From contig NZ_JAETXM010000005.1 of the NCBI RefSeq assembly GCF_024494465.1, positions 124,001 through 188,000 on the forward strand: a stretch of DNA of 64,000 bases, given 5' to 3'. The position numbers and the translations under genes were made by a program. Shown in pieces: positions 27,110-37,927 of the stretch (position 1 is its first letter; each line of letters starts with the position of its first letter). Source of the stretch: Bacillus sp. V3B. Its GTDB lineage: Bacteria > Bacillota > Bacilli > Bacillales > Cytobacillaceae. The notes beneath the pieces are model-generated. The model searched no databases and was not told the origin of the DNA. It saw only the letters and a program-made list of their open reading frames with translations.

Positions 27110-28231
27110 ATGAATCCATTCGTTCAAATTCGTCGCGATCTTCATCAAATTCCTGAACTTGGCTTTCAAGAGTATAAAACACAAGCCTATTTGTTGTCCT
27201 ATCTAGATTCTTTACCACAAGACAGAATGGAAATAAAACAATGGAAAACAGGTATTTTTGTTAAAGTGAATGGTATAGCACCGAAAAAAATAATTGGTTA
27301 CCGCGCCGACATAGATGGGTTGCCAATTGTGGAAGAAACGGGCCTACCATTCTATTCCAATCATGAAACAGAAATGCATGCCTGTGGTCATGACTTCCAT
27401 ATGTCGATTGCTCTTGGTGTATTAACAAGCTTTGTCCACAATCCTATAAAGGATGATCTATTATTTATTTTTCAACCGGCTGAAGAAGGTCCTGGTGGAG
27501 CCGAGTCCATGCTTAAGACAGATATTATGAGGGAATGGAAGCCTGATATGATCATGGCCCTTCATATAGCACCAGAATATCCAGTTGGAACGATTGCATT
27601 GAGGGAAGGGCTACTGTTTGCTAATACATCTGAATTATTTATTGATTTAAAAGGTAAAGGAGGACATGCAGCATATCCTCATCAAACAAATGATATGATC
27701 ATTGCTGCTTGTTCTTTAGTAACACAGTTACAGACTATTATTTCAAGAAATGTTGATCCTCTTGACAGTGCTGTCGTTACAATTGGAAAGATTACAAGTG
27801 GAACCGTTCAAAACATTATTGCAGAAACCGCACGGTTGGACGGGACGATTCGTACACTTTCCGCTGAATCGATGGATAAAGTGAAGAAAAGGATTGAAGA
27901 AATAGTTAAAGGGATAGAAATAGGTTTTCAATGTGAAGCGAAAGTCGATTTCGGTTCTATGTACTACCAAGTATATAATGAAGCCCGTTTAGCAAGAGAA
28001 TTTATGGAATTTGCAGAAAGTCAAACGGATGTGAAAGTGATTGAATGCAAAGAAGCAATGACAGGGGAAGACTTTGGGTATATGTTAAAAGAAATACCTG
28101 GCTTCATGTTTTGGCTTGGTGTGGAGTCCGAATATGGTCTTCATCATGCAAAGCTCAAACCAAATGAGGCAGCAATTGATACAGCGATCCATTTGATTAC
28201 TCAATATATTGAGTTTAAAGGAAATGAATAA
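27110..28231 (+). CDS. dapL: N-acetyldiaminopimelate deacetylase
   Basis: M20D-family metallohydrolase of 373 residues that removes acetate from N-acetyl-L,L-diaminopimelate, the third step of the acetylated branch. Metal ligands and catalytic motifs are visible: [31 protein letters not shown] and a late H in [11 protein letters not shown]. It resembles B. subtilis YkuR (DapL). GGAAGGAAGGTATCAAA is upstream of the ATG. With patA (11-12.5 kb) and dapH the three branch-specific genes are all in this window. Confidence 0.95.
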   Translation: MNPFVQIRRDLHQIPELGFQEYKTQAYLLSYLDSLPQDRMEIKQWKTGIFVKVNGIAPKKIIGYRADIDGLPIVEETGLPFYSNHETEMHACGHDFHMSIALGVLTSFVHNPIKDDLLFIFQPAEEGPGGAESMLKTDIMREWKPDMIMALHIAPEYPVGTIALREGLLFANTSELFIDLKGKGGHAAYPHQTNDMIIAACSLVTQLQTIISRNVDPLDSAVVTIGKITSGTVQNIIAETARLDGTIRTLSAESMDKVKKRIEEIVKGIEIGFQCEAKVDFGSMYYQVYNEARLAREFMEFAESQTDVKVIECKEAMTGEDFGYMLKEIPGFMFWLGVESEYGLHHAKLKPNEAAIDTAIHLITQYIEFKGNE

Positions 28232-28266
28232 TTTACGATAATAGTAAATGGATTAAGCTATGTTCG

Positions 28267-28291
28267 AAAACCGGAATATCCGGTTTTTTTT
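28267..28291 (+). terminator. dapL terminator
   Basis: AACCGG-aatat-CCGGTT followed by a run of nine Ts. Confidence 0.88.
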
Positions 28292-28493
28292 TAGCAAATA
28301 TATAGGTGAAAACGTAGAAAATTGTCAGTAAAAAAGGCGTTTTGTTTTGTCTATAAATAAATATTTGTTAAACTAATTAGGAAAGTGCTTCATTAAGTTT
28401 GGTTATTTTAATATGAAATAGGGTAAAACAAGTAAGGGAGTTTTAAGATAATATTAATAATAAATAGTTTTTTAAATTTATTATAATTTAATA

Positions 28494-28522
28494 TTGACTA
28501 AAAAAACCCAAAGTATTATAAT
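28494..28522 (+). promoter_or_regulatory. ykuU promoter
   Basis: -35 TTGACT, 17-bp spacer, -10 TATAAT: close to sigma-A consensus, giving an untranslated leader of about 75 nt. TTATAATTTAATATT (28481-28495), just upstream, is weakly PerR/Fur-box-like. Confidence 0.75.
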
Positions 28523-28604
28523 AAGTCTTGTAGAGATGAGGTAACAAATGAGAATTACATAAGATTTTCTCATTTAATAATAAACATATTTGGAGGGATT
28601 TTTA

Positions 28605-29147
28605 ATGGCAGAACGTATGGTAGGAAAACAAGCACCACGCTTTGAAATGGAAGCAGTATTACCTAACAAAGAATTTGGAAAAGTAAGCCTTGAAGAAAAT
28701 ATGAAAAATGATAAATGGACTGTTCTTTTCTTCTATCCAATGGACTTCACTTTCGTATGTCCAACTGAAATCACTGCACTTTCTGATCGTAACGACGAGT
28801 TCGAAGATCTTGATGCAGTTGTAATTGGTGCATCAACAGATACAATTCATACTCACTTAGCATGGATTAAAACAGATCGTAAAGACAATGGTCTTGGAGA
28901 TCTTAACTATGCGCTTGCAGCAGATACAAATCATGAAGTTGCTCGTGATTATGGTGTTCTTATTGAAGAAGAAGGGGTAGCTCTTCGCGGATTATTCATC
29001 ATCAATCCAGAAGGTGAATTACAATACGCAGTTGTGAACCATAACAACATTGGCCGTGATGTTGATGAAACATTACGTGTTCTTCAAGCACTTCAAACTG
29101 GTGGACTTTGCCCAGCAAACTGGAAGCCAGGTCAAGCAACTCTATAA
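28605..29147 (+). CDS. ykuU: 2-Cys peroxiredoxin YkuU
   Basis: Thiol peroxidase of the AhpC/Prx1 group, 180 residues. The peroxidatic Cys52 is in DFTFVCPTEI and the resolving Cys169 in GGLCPANWKPG, so it is a typical 2-Cys enzyme. The ATG at 28605 is preceded by TTTGGAGGGATTTTTA. The thioredoxin-like ykuV follows 121 bp later, after a hairpin, in the same direction. Codon choice is strongly biased to frequent codons, consistent with high expression. Confidence 0.95.
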   Translation: MAERMVGKQAPRFEMEAVLPNKEFGKVSLEENMKNDKWTVLFFYPMDFTFVCPTEITALSDRNDEFEDLDAVVIGASTDTIHTHLAWIKTDRKDNGLGDLNYALAADTNHEVARDYGVLIEEEGVALRGLFIINPEGELQYAVVNHNNIGRDVDETLRVLQALQTGGLCPANWKPGQATL

Positions 29148-29181
29148 GCGTTTAATATTCAAAGACTATTATATAAAGAAG

Positions 29182-29217
29182 GAGAAAAGGCCTAACGTTA
29201 AAGTTAGGTCTTTTCTC
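29182..29217 (+). terminator. hairpin between ykuU and ykuV
   Basis: GAGAAAAGGCCTAAC / GTTAGGTCTTTTCTC 15-bp stem with one G.U and a 6-nt loop; no T-run after it. It could attenuate read-through into ykuV or protect the ykuU mRNA. Confidence 0.6.
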
Positions 29218-29268
29218 ACCATATAATGATTGTTATTAAATTTTTCGAAATTCTAGGAGGAATAACCA

Positions 29269-29724
29269 ATGAAGTTACGCGAACCAATGCCAGAATTAGT
29301 AGGTGCAACGGAATGGGTAAATGGGGAAGTATCTAAAGAACAATTAATTGGAGAGAAACCGACTTTAATTCACTTCTGGTCAGTTAGTTGCCACTTATGT
29401 AAAGAAGCTATGCCACAAGTCAATAAATTTCGTGATGACTATAAAGACAAGTTAAATGTTGTGGCTGTTCATATGCCTCGATCTGAAGATGATATTAATA
29501 TTAATCTTGTGAAGGAAGTAGCGGAAGAACATGGGATATCACAATCAATCTTTGTCGATAGTGAACATAAGTTAACGGAAGCATTTGAAAATCAATATGT
29601 ACCAGCGTATTATGTTTTTGATAAAGATGGCCAACTTCGTCATTTCCAAGCAGGTGGTAGTGGAATGAAAATGCTAGAAAAGCGTGTGAATCGTGTGTTA
29701 GATGAGACTGCGAAAAGTGAGTAA
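29269..29724 (+). CDS. ykuV: thiol-disulfide oxidoreductase YkuV
   Basis: Cytosolic thioredoxin-fold protein of 151 residues. The active-site pair is Cys41/Cys44 in FWSVSCHLCKEAMP; the cis-Pro is in YVPAYYVFD. It resembles B. subtilis YkuV, which reduces disulfides like thioredoxin. Its position behind the peroxiredoxin ykuU suggests it may act as that enzyme's reductant; this is inference. AGGAGGAATAACCA precedes the ATG, and a good terminator follows. Confidence 0.93.
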   Translation: MKLREPMPELVGATEWVNGEVSKEQLIGEKPTLIHFWSVSCHLCKEAMPQVNKFRDDYKDKLNVVAVHMPRSEDDININLVKEVAEEHGISQSIFVDSEHKLTEAFENQYVPAYYVFDKDGQLRHFQAGGSGMKMLEKRVNRVLDETAKSE

Positions 29725-29735
29725 GCTAAAGGTTT

Positions 29736-29772
29736 AAAAAGGAATCAAGCATTGTCTGCTTGGTTCCTTTTT
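29736..29772 (+). terminator. ykuV terminator
   Basis: AAAAAGGAATCAAGC / GCTTGGTTCCTTTTT 15-bp stem with one G.U pair, 7-nt loop. Confidence 0.85.
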
Positions 29773-29941
29773 AAATTGATTATATACATATTTCATCTTT
29801 TCCATTGTTTAAGAAGTGAAAAACAAAATAAAGAAAAGGAGTCCTATATTTTGTCCGATTAGATGAAGTGTACGTATTGTAAGAAGTTACTTCTATGCTA
29901 AAATAGGAGCATAGTTCGTATTACTGTTGGAGGAATGAATG

Positions 29942-30601
29942 GTGAAAAAAGAATTCGCAGTTATTGGATTAGGTCGTTTTGGAGGTAGTATATGTCGCAC
30001 TCTTGCGGAACAAGGCATGGAAGTAATGGCTATTGATTTTAATGAGGATCGCGTCAATGAATATTCAATGATTGCTTCACATGCAGTTATCGGAAATACA
30101 ACGGATGAAAAAGTGTTGAAAAGTTTAGGGATTCGAAATTTTGATCATGTAATTGTTGCAATTGGTGATGATATTCAGGCAAGTATTTTAACAACGATCA
30201 TTTTAAAAGAACTGGGTATTAAAAATATTACGGTGAAAGCCCAAAATGATTATCATGGGAAGGTATTGTTAAAGATCGGTGCGGATCATGTTGTACATCC
30301 TGAGCGTGATATGGGGAGACGTATTGCTAATAATATGATTTCTAACAGTGTTCTTGATTATTTAGAGCTTTCTGATGAGCATAGCATTGTCGAGATTGTG
30401 GCGAGTCAAAAGATTGATGGGAAATCTATTATTGATTTAGATGTCCGGGCTAAATACGGGATTAATATTGTTGCTATAAAAAGAAAAAATGAAATCATTG
30501 TTTCGCCTCAGGCAAATGAAATTATCCAAGAAAATGACATCCTTATCGTTATCGGTGCAGACGTTGATATGAATCGCTTTGAAAAAAAGGTTTTGGAATA
30601 A
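29942..30601 (+). CDS. ktrC: K+ uptake regulatory subunit KtrC
   Basis: Cytosolic RCK gating ring of the low-affinity KtrCD potassium channel, 219 residues. The Rossmann RCK_N domain has GLGRFGGSICRTL and binds ATP/ADP. The RCK_C domain (about 135-219, VEIVASQKIDGKSIIDLD ... IVIGADVDMNRFEK) binds c-di-AMP in the B. subtilis protein, closing the channel. GTG at 29942 gives GGAGG an 8-nt spacing; the ATG one codon earlier is possible. The membrane partner gene is not adjacent, as in B. subtilis. No c-di-AMP riboswitch was seen upstream. Confidence 0.93.
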   Translation: MKKEFAVIGLGRFGGSICRTLAEQGMEVMAIDFNEDRVNEYSMIASHAVIGNTTDEKVLKSLGIRNFDHVIVAIGDDIQASILTTIILKELGIKNITVKAQNDYHGKVLLKIGADHVVHPERDMGRRIANNMISNSVLDYLELSDEHSIVEIVASQKIDGKSIIDLDVRAKYGINIVAIKRKNEIIVSPQANEIIQENDILIVIGADVDMNRFEKKVLE

Positions 30602-30746
30602 GAGAAATTTGTTTGGTCAACCACAACCCGTTTAAGATCTCGACCTGACTGGCTAATTCATAAAGCTAAACAATAGCAGAGTAAGAGGTCGGGTGAGTTT
30701 GCCAGATACTTTAGTAACACGGCACTCGTATAAGCTTATATGGAAA

Positions 30747-30780
30747 AGCAAAAAGCACCTTTTTACAGGTGCTTTTTGCT
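30747..30780. terminator. bidirectional terminator ktrC / rnjA
   Basis: AGCAAAAAGCACCT / AGGTGCTTTTTGCT perfect 14-bp stem, 6-nt loop. The 145 bp between it and ktrC hold no ORF that I can support. Confidence 0.88.
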
Positions 30781-30789
30781 TGTTTAAAT

Positions 30790-32457
30790 TTAAACTTCCA
30801 TAATGATTGGTAAAATCATAGGGCGACGCTTTGTTTTTTCATATAAGTATGGTGCTAACGTATCTGTTATTTCGTTCTTAATTTCTGACCATTGTGTAGT
30901 ACGTCGTTCCATGACTTTATTCAAATGCTTCGTAATTAAACTCTGGGCATCATTAATTAAATCACTAGACTCTCTCATATAGACAAAACCACGTGAAATG
31001 ATATCTGGTCCAGATGCAACCTTGAAGTCCCTCATATTAATACTAACCACGACAACAACAAGTCCTTCTTCGGAAAGAATACGACGGTCACGCAACACAA
31101 TATTACCAATATCACCAATACCGCTTCCGTCAATATAAACATTTCCAGAAGGGATTTTTCCTGCTACTCGTGCTTGATCATCACTAAGTGCGAGTACTTC
31201 ACCATTATCCATAATAAAACAGTTTTCTTCTTTAACATCACAATCAACTGCTAGCTTAGCATGCGTTATTTGCATGCGATATTCACCATGAATAGGCATA
31301 AAGAATTTCGGCTTTATGAGCCTTAACATTAATTTTTGCTCTTCTTGTCCACCGTGACCAGATGTATGAATATCACTCAATTTTCCATGGATGACATCTG
31401 CACCTGCTCTAAAGAGCTTATTAATGGTTCGACTCACGCTGATCGTATTTCCAGGGATTGGAGAGGAGGAAAATACAACCGTATCACCAGGAATAATTTG
31501 AATTTGTCGATGCGTACCATTTGCTATTCGTGATAGTGCTGCCATTGGTTCCCCTTGGCTTCCTGTACATAGTATTGTGACCTTATCGGCTGGGAGACGA
31601 TTAATGGCTTGCGGCTCAATGAAGGTATCTTTTGGTGCTCGAATATAACCAAGTTCCTGTCCAATGTTTATCGCAGCTTCCATACTTCGTCCAAATACAG
31701 CTATTTTCCGTCCATTAGCAACTGCAGACTCTGTAACTTGTTGTAAACGGTGGATATTGGAAGCAAAGGTAGCAAAGATAATGCGACCTTCCACTTTTCT
31801 AAAGATATCATGGATGGTATCACCCACACGTCTTTCTGACATCGTGAAATGAGGGATTTCACTATTTGTGCTGTCAGATAATAGGCAAAGTACACCTTCT
31901 TTTCCTATTTCAGCCATTTTTGTTAAGTTTGCTGGTTCACCAACAGGTGTAAAGTCAAATTTAAAGTCTCCTGTGTGGACAATTTGACCTGGAGGAGTTT
32001 TGACAACAATCCCATAAGAATCAGGGATACTATGTGTCGTACGGAAAAACGTGACGGATGTTTTTCTAAACTTGATGATATCATCCTCTTTAATTTCATG
32101 TAATACGGTTTGTCTTAATAGACCATGCTCTTCTAATTTATTTCGAATTAAGCCTAGAGCGAGCTTTCCGCCATAAACAGGGATATTAACTTGACGTAAT
32201 AAATAAGGAATCCCACCAATGTGATCCTCATGACCATGTGTAACAAATAGACCTTTAATTTTTTCTTCATTTTTTACTAAATAAGTATAATCGGGTATGA
32301 CATAGTCAATTCCGAGTAGTTCATCTTCAGGAAATTTGATCCCAGCATCAATTAAAATAATTTCATCCTGAAATTGAACTGCGTACGTATTTTTTCCGAT
32401 TTCCCCAAGTCCTCCAAGGGCGAAAACAGCAGTTTGATCATTTTTAACAAATTTCAT
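30790..32457 (-). CDS. rnjA: ribonuclease J1
   Basis: Essential endo- and 5'-3' exoribonuclease for mRNA decay and rRNA maturation, 555 residues. The metallo-beta-lactamase motif [10 protein letters not shown] gives zinc ligands His74, His76, Asp78 and His79. HTGDFKFD, the beta-CASP region ([12 protein letters not shown]) and [14 protein letters not shown] follow, with a C-terminal dimer domain. The ATG at 32457 lies 2 nt after the rpoY stop, with its GGAG inside the end of rpoY, so the two are translationally coupled as in B. subtilis. Confidence 0.97.
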   Translation of the reverse strand: MKFVKNDQTAVFALGGLGEIGKNTYAVQFQDEIILIDAGIKFPEDELLGIDYVIPDYTYLVKNEEKIKGLFVTHGHEDHIGGIPYLLRQVNIPVYGGKLALGLIRNKLEEHGLLRQTVLHEIKEDDIIKFRKTSVTFFRTTHSIPDSYGIVVKTPPGQIVHTGDFKFDFTPVGEPANLTKMAEIGKEGVLCLLSDSTNSEIPHFTMSERRVGDTIHDIFRKVEGRIIFATFASNIHRLQQVTESAVANGRKIAVFGRSMEAAINIGQELGYIRAPKDTFIEPQAINRLPADKVTILCTGSQGEPMAALSRIANGTHRQIQIIPGDTVVFSSSPIPGNTISVSRTINKLFRAGADVIHGKLSDIHTSGHGGQEEQKLMLRLIKPKFFMPIHGEYRMQITHAKLAVDCDVKEENCFIMDNGEVLALSDDQARVAGKIPSGNVYIDGSGIGDIGNIVLRDRRILSEEGLVVVVVSINMRDFKVASGPDIISRGFVYMRESSDLINDAQSLITKHLNKVMERRTTQWSEIKNEITDTLAPYLYEKTKRRPMILPIIMEV

Positions 32458-32459
32458 TT

Positions 32460-32669
32460 TTATATCTCCAATACTTTAAAGTCTTCATTTTGTTTTTCAT
32501 ATTCTAAGAATGCACCTTCTATAGAAGAAACAAACTCGATATTGTATGGATAGCTTAGCAATTTACGACGTACATCTCGAACTGATTTACCTTCCACATA
32601 GATGGTTTGTGTTTTTTCCCGAACGGGTACTTGCGTTTTTGATTCTTGAAAATAAACCTTAAAAATCAC
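32460..32669 (-). CDS. rpoY: RNA polymerase epsilon subunit
   Basis: Small accessory RNA polymerase subunit of Firmicutes, 69 residues (YkzG). [13 protein letters not shown]-type [14 protein letters not shown] and a C-terminal LEYEKQN are the family pattern. Start GTG at 32669 with AGGAGAG upstream. It is the first gene of the rpoY-rnjA unit. In B. subtilis it protects polymerase at the exit side and works with RNase J1 on stalled complexes, which fits the conserved operon. Confidence 0.92.
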   Translation of the reverse strand: MIFKVYFQESKTQVPVREKTQTIYVEGKSVRDVRRKLLSYPYNIEFVSSIEGAFLEYEKQNEDFKVLEI

Positions 32670-32770
32670 TTATATCTCTCCTTTATCTATTTTTCCCTTT
32701 ATATTTAAAAAAACAAACTTATATATGTTTTTTCATTAGGCTCGTATACACGTTCAATAAAAATAAGGAA

Positions 32771-32800
32771 GGAGCCCTCCGTAAGACTGAAGGGCTCAAA
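32771..32800 (-). terminator. terminator after the 23-aa ORF
   Basis: On the minus strand GAGCCCT-tcagtcttacgg-AGGGCTC is followed by a T-rich tail (CCTTCCTTATTTTTATT). Confidence 0.65.
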
Positions 32801-32803
32801 TAA

Positions 32804-32875
32804 TCAGGCAATTGATTTTTTTCGCAGCATATCATTCCACTGTTTTAAGAGCTTTTTTTTCAGCTTCTTCAACAT
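32804..32875 (-). CDS. possible 23-aa cationic amphipathic peptide
   Basis: ORF of 23 codons: MLKKLKKKLLKQWNDM followed by LRKKSIA. AAGGAG lies 10 nt before the ATG. A possible promoter (TTTACA, 16 bp, TAAAAT) lies upstream on the minus strand and a terminator hairpin follows. The peptide would have about +8 charge and a helical amphipathic pattern. It could be membrane-active, an RNA-polymerase or ribosome-associated micro-protein, or a chance ORF. I recognise no family, and the short length makes chance a real possibility. Confidence 0.4.
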   Translation of the reverse strand: MLKKLKKKLLKQWNDMLRKKSIA

Positions 32876-33139
32876 TGTGGTTCATCTCCTTAATTCTATT
32901 TTAAACATTCCTCCTACAATGTAAAGTAGTATTAAGTGTTTAAAATAATTTATCCCTCTTTTTTCTTATATTATTGACATAAATACGGTTATTTCTCATG
33001 GGTAAATATGGAATTTGTTTTGTTTATTGAAGGATCAATAGTTGAGGGGAGTAAAATAATGATGAAGTCTGATATGTAAACCTTCTAGAAAAGCAATAAA
33101 AAAGACGGCAAGCTGCTGTCATTTTTTATTGCTTATTCA

Positions 33140-33694
33140 TTATCGATCAATTGCAATTGCGTTTTCAGGCTCTTTCATTGGATTAGCTTTGTTAATATGG
33201 TCATAGAACATAATTCCATTTAAATGGTCGATTTCATGCTGGAAAACAATAGCAGGAAGCCCCTTTAATCTGATTTTCACTTCTTTATTATCTGAAGTAA
33301 ACCCTTTAACAGTTATTCTAGCATATCTTGGTACATATCCAGGATATGGCTCATCCACTGATAAACACCCTTCGCCGGCTGCAAGAAAGGATTGTTCAAC
33401 AGAGTGACTGATGATTCTGGGATTCATAAGAGCATAGCTATATAATTTCCCTTTTTCATCTGTAACATGAATGGCAATCATTCGTTTGGATACATTTATT
33501 TGTGGTGCAGCCAGACCAATACCTGGGCGAAGGTCATATTTGGCTGCGATTTCTGGGTTTTGGCTGTTTTGAACAAATTCCATTAATTGATTTAAGATCT
33601 TTTTATCTTCTTCTGATGCGGGTAAAGGAACTTCTGTAGCTACTTTTCTTAATACTGGATGTCCATCGCGAATAATATCATTCATGGTTAGCAT
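33140..33694 (-). CDS. def: peptide deformylase
   Basis: Removes the N-formyl group from nascent proteins, 184 residues. All three motifs are present: GIGLAAPQ (58-65), EGCLS with metal ligand Cys110, and QHEIDHLNG with His153, Glu154 and His157. The long insert around residues 42-56 and overall length fit type II deformylases of Gram-positives (B. subtilis DefB/YkrB). AGGAGG lies 12 nt before the ATG. It is monocistronic and divergent from pdhA. Confidence 0.96.
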   Translation of the reverse strand: MLTMNDIIRDGHPVLRKVATEVPLPASEEDKKILNQLMEFVQNSQNPEIAAKYDLRPGIGLAAPQINVSKRMIAIHVTDEKGKLYSYALMNPRIISHSVEQSFLAAGEGCLSVDEPYPGYVPRYARITVKGFTSDNKEVKIRLKGLPAIVFQHEIDHLNGIMFYDHINKANPMKEPENAIAIDR

Positions 33695-35423
<1,729 letters not shown>

Positions 35424-35426
35424 GCC

Positions 35427-36404
35427 ATGGCGCAAATGACAATGATTCAAGCAATTACTGATGCGTTACGCGCAGAACTACGTAATGATCCAAATGTATT
35501 AGTATTTGGAGAAGATGTAGGTGTTAACGGCGGCGTATTCCGAGCAACGGAAGGGCTACACAAAGAATTTGGTGAAGATCGAGTGTTTGATACACCACTT
35601 GCAGAGTCCGGAATCGGTGGTTTGGCAGTTGGTCTTAGCTTACAAGGGTTTCGTCCAGTACCAGAAATTCAATTCTTCGGTTTTGTATTTGAAGTAATGG
35701 ATTCTATTTCTGGTCAATTAGCCCGTTTGCGTTATCGTACTGGAGGTAAATACAGTGCACCTGTTACGATTCGCGCACCATTTGGTGGAGGCGTACATAC
35801 TCCTGATATGCATGCTGATAGCTTAGAAGGACTCATGGCTCAACAACCTGGATTGAAGGTTGTAATCCCGTCTACTCCATATGATGCAAAAGGGTTACTT
35901 ATTTCAGCTATTCGTGATAATGATCCAGTTATTTTCCTTGAGCATATGAAGTTATATCGTTCTTTCCGTCAAGATGTTCCTGAAGAGGATTATACCATTC
36001 CGCTAGGGAAAGCGGAAGTGAAACGCGAAGGTACAGGTATATCGATCGTTACTTATGGTGCAATGGTACATGAGGCATTGAAAGCGGCAGAAGAGTTAGA
36101 AAAAGAAGGTCATTCTGCAGAAGTAATCGACTTGCGTACAGTGAGTCCTATCGATATTGAAACAGTTATTGCTTCAGTTGAAAAAACGGGTCGTGCAATT
36201 GTCGTTCAGGAAGCACAAAAGCAGGCTGGGATTGCAGCACAAGTCGTTGCTGAAATTAATGATCGTTCTATTTTAAGTCTTGAAGCGCCTGTATTACGTG
36301 TAGCGGCTCCTGACACGGTATTCCCATTCCCGCAAGCAGAAGCTGTTTGGTTACCAAATTATAAAGACATTATTGAAACAGCGAAAAAGGTCTTAACATT
36401 TTAA
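35427..36404 (+). CDS. pdhB: pyruvate dehydrogenase E1 beta
   Basis: Beta subunit of E1, 325 residues, forming the alpha2beta2 tetramer with Pdh[34 protein letters not shown] and the ThDP pyrimidine-binding Glu in [12 protein letters not shown] are visible, and the C-terminal transketolase domain ends ALDTV-type [12 protein letters not shown]. The ribosome site AAGGAG lies within the end of pdhA, so translation is coupled. A 205-bp gap with a strong hairpin separates it from pdhC. Confidence 0.96.
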   Translation: MAQMTMIQAITDALRAELRNDPNVLVFGEDVGVNGGVFRATEGLHKEFGEDRVFDTPLAESGIGGLAVGLSLQGFRPVPEIQFFGFVFEVMDSISGQLARLRYRTGGKYSAPVTIRAPFGGGVHTPDMHADSLEGLMAQQPGLKVVIPSTPYDAKGLLISAIRDNDPVIFLEHMKLYRSFRQDVPEEDYTIPLGKAEVKREGTGISIVTYGAMVHEALKAAEELEKEGHSAEVIDLRTVSPIDIETVIASVEKTGRAIVVQEAQKQAGIAAQVVAEINDRSILSLEAPVLRVAAPDTVFPFPQAEAVWLPNYKDIIETAKKVLTF

Positions 36405-36432
36405 TTAATATTCTTATGAAAATGAATCTAAT

Positions 36433-36479
36433 ATGTCCTGCATAAAGGTTGGGAATTGCTTTCTTTATTAGCAGGGCAT
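36433..36479 (+). promoter_or_regulatory. hairpin in the pdhB-pdhC gap
   Basis: ATGTCCTGC (36433-36441) pairs with GCAGGGCAT (36471-36479) with one G.U pair. ATAAAG (36442-36447) then pairs with CTTTAT (36463-36468) across a 2-nt bulge; loop 15 nt. There is no T-run, so it is more likely a processing or stability element than a full terminator. Confidence 0.55.
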
Positions 36480-36609
36480 GGATGTTATTCCGAAATAACT
36501 AATGCTAAATTGATAAAGCAGTCATAATAAGTAAGGTCAGTTCATACGGAAAATAGGATACTTGAAACAACATACATATGAACGTGACTATATAGGAGGG
36601 TAATTTCCG

Positions 36610-37923
36610 ATGTCATTTCAATTTAAAATGCCTGATATAGGTGAAGGAATCCACGAAGGTGAAATTGTAAAGTGGTTTGTAAAGTCCGGAGATAAGGTTC
36701 AAGAAGATGATGTATTGTGTGAAATTCAAAATGATAAAGCTGTTGTCGAAATCCCTTCTCCAGTAGCAGGAACTGTAGAAGAAGTATTAGTTGGAGAAGG
36801 AACGGTTGCGACAGTTGGACAAGTTCTAATTAAATTTGATGCTCCTGGATACGAAGATTTGCAGTTTAAAGGTGATGAAGAAGCAGAAACGCCAGAAGCG
36901 AAGAAAGAAGAATCTCCTGCACCTACGCCTGCTGCAGCCCCAGAAGCAAAGAAAGAAGAATCTCCTGCTGCAGTTAGCACACAAGCGGAAGTTGATCCTA
37001 ATCGTAATGTAGTGGCAATGCCTTCTGTTCGTAAATATGCTCGGGATAACGGAATTGATATCCGCCTTGTTGCCGGTAGCGGTAAAAATGGTCGTATCTT
37101 AAAAGAAGATGTTGATTCATTCTCAACTGGAGGCGCAGTGCAGCCAACTGTAGATTCTCAACAAGCTGAGGCTCCAAAGACTGAAGAAACAGTAACAGCT
37201 CAAGCTATTCCACAAGGACAATATCCTGAAACTCGTGAAAAAATGAGTGGTATGCGTAAAGCAATTGCCAAAGCAATGGTAAATTCGAAACACACAGCAC
37301 CACATGTTACACTTATGGATGAAATCGATGTAACGAAACTTGTTGCTCACCGTAAGAAGTTTAAAGAAGTGGCAGCAAATAAAGGAATTAAGTTAACATT
37401 CCTTCCTTATGTTGTCAAAGCTCTAACAAGTGCATTACGTGAATTCCCAGCACTTAATACATCTATTGATGATGAAGCTGGTGAAGTTGTACACAAACAT
37501 TATTATAATATTGGAATCGCTGCTGATACGGATAGAGGTTTAGTAGTACCAGTTGTTAAAGATGCTGATCGCAAATCAACTTTTGCTATTTCAAATGAAA
37601 TTAATGAATTAGGCGCTAAAGCCCGCGATGGAAAACTTGCTCCTGATGAAATGAAAGGTGCATCATGTACGATTTCAAATATCGGTTCAGCTGGTGGACA
37701 ATGGTTTACACCTGTTATTAATCATCCAGAAGTAGCTATTCTTGGAATCGGTCGTATTGCTCAGAAACCAATTGTTCAAGATGGTGAAATTGTGGCAGCA
37801 CCTGTTTTAGCTTTATCCTTAAGCTTTGATCACCGTATGATTGATGGAGCTACAGCACAAAATGCTTTAAATCATATTAAACGATTATTAAATGATCCTG
37901 AACTTTTGTTAATGGAGGCGTGA
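36610..37923 (+). CDS. pdhC: dihydrolipoamide acetyltransferase (E2) of pyruvate dehydrogenase
   Basis: Core of the PDH complex, 437 residues. One lipoyl domain (1-80) carries the lipoylated Lys in [12 protein letters not shown]. An Ala/Pro/Glu/Lys linker follows (about 92-132), then an E1/E3-binding domain (about 135-172, [15 protein letters not shown]). The catalytic domain (about 205-437) has the active His/Asp in [14 protein letters not shown]. The linker contains a 16-codon tandem unit starting [26 protein letters not shown] precedes the ATG. pdhD starts 4 nt after the stop. Confidence 0.97.
   Translation: MSFQFKMPDIGEGIHEGEIVKWFVKSGDKVQEDDVLCEIQNDKAVVEIPSPVAGTVEEVLVGEGTVATVGQVLIKFDAPGYEDLQFKGDEEAETPEAKKEESPAPTPAAAPEAKKEESPAAVSTQAEVDPNRNVVAMPSVRKYARDNGIDIRLVAGSGKNGRILKEDVDSFSTGGAVQPTVDSQQAEAPKTEETVTAQAIPQGQYPETREKMSGMRKAIAKAMVNSKHTAPHVTLMDEIDVTKLVAHRKKFKEVAANKGIKLTFLPYVVKALTSALREFPALNTSIDDEAGEVVHKHYYNIGIAADTDRGLVVPVVKDADRKSTFAISNEINELGAKARDGKLAPDEMKGASCTISNIGSAGGQWFTPVINHPEVAILGIGRIAQKPIVQDGEIVAAPVLALSLSFDHRMIDGATAQNALNHIKRLLNDPELLLMEA
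36892..36968 (+). repeat. 48-bp-spaced direct repeat in the PdhC linker
   Basis: Two 29-bp copies (36892-36920 and 36940-36968) differ at one base (GAAGCG/GAAGCA). They encode [10 protein letters not shown] twice in the flexible linker, where unit number can change by slippage. Confidence 0.8.
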
Positions 37924-37927
37924 TAAA

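Larger units (their letters stand above)
28232..28604. other. intergenic region with dapL terminator and ykuU promoter
   Basis: No ORF with a ribosome site was found. It holds the dapL terminator (28267-28291) and the strong ykuU promoter (28494-28522). A 9-bp leader hairpin (AAATGAGAA 28546-28554 / TTCTCATTT 28567-28575) lies before the ykuU ribosome site. The middle is very AT-rich. Confidence 0.6.
32670..33139. other. region between rpoY and def; possible peptide transcript
   Basis: 470 bp between two minus-strand genes. It contains a candidate 23-aa ORF with ribosome site, a possible promoter and a hairpin terminator (listed separately). The rest is AT-rich with no supported gene. A hairpin-like AAAGACGGCAAGCTGCTGTC stretch near 33100 may end the def transcript. 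Confidence 0.5.

Noticed and set aside
11418-28231. A clustered acetylated-DAP operon
   Set aside because: patA, dapH and dapL are all present but patA is 14 kb away and on the other strand, as in B. subtilis; ordinary arrangement, not a new cluster.
28481-28495. PerR box upstream of the peroxiredoxin ykuU
   Set aside because: TTATAATTTAATATT keeps one half-site only; AT-rich surroundings make chance matches common, so mentioned but not called.
29725-29938. c-di-AMP (ydaO-type) riboswitch before ktrC
   Set aside because: The 214 bp hold the ykuV terminator and a plain AT-rich promoter region; none of the conserved GC-rich riboswitch segments are visible.
30602-30746. Small RNA gene between ktrC and rnjA
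   Set aside because: Some imperfect pairing (CTCGACCT/AGGTCGGG) exists but there is no promoter-terminator pair that could not equally be the ktrC 3' end.
36726-36980. Minus-strand ORF rich in Ser/Ala/Gly in pdhC
   Set aside because: Antisense of the Ala/Pro/Glu linker repeat; explained by the repeat composition.
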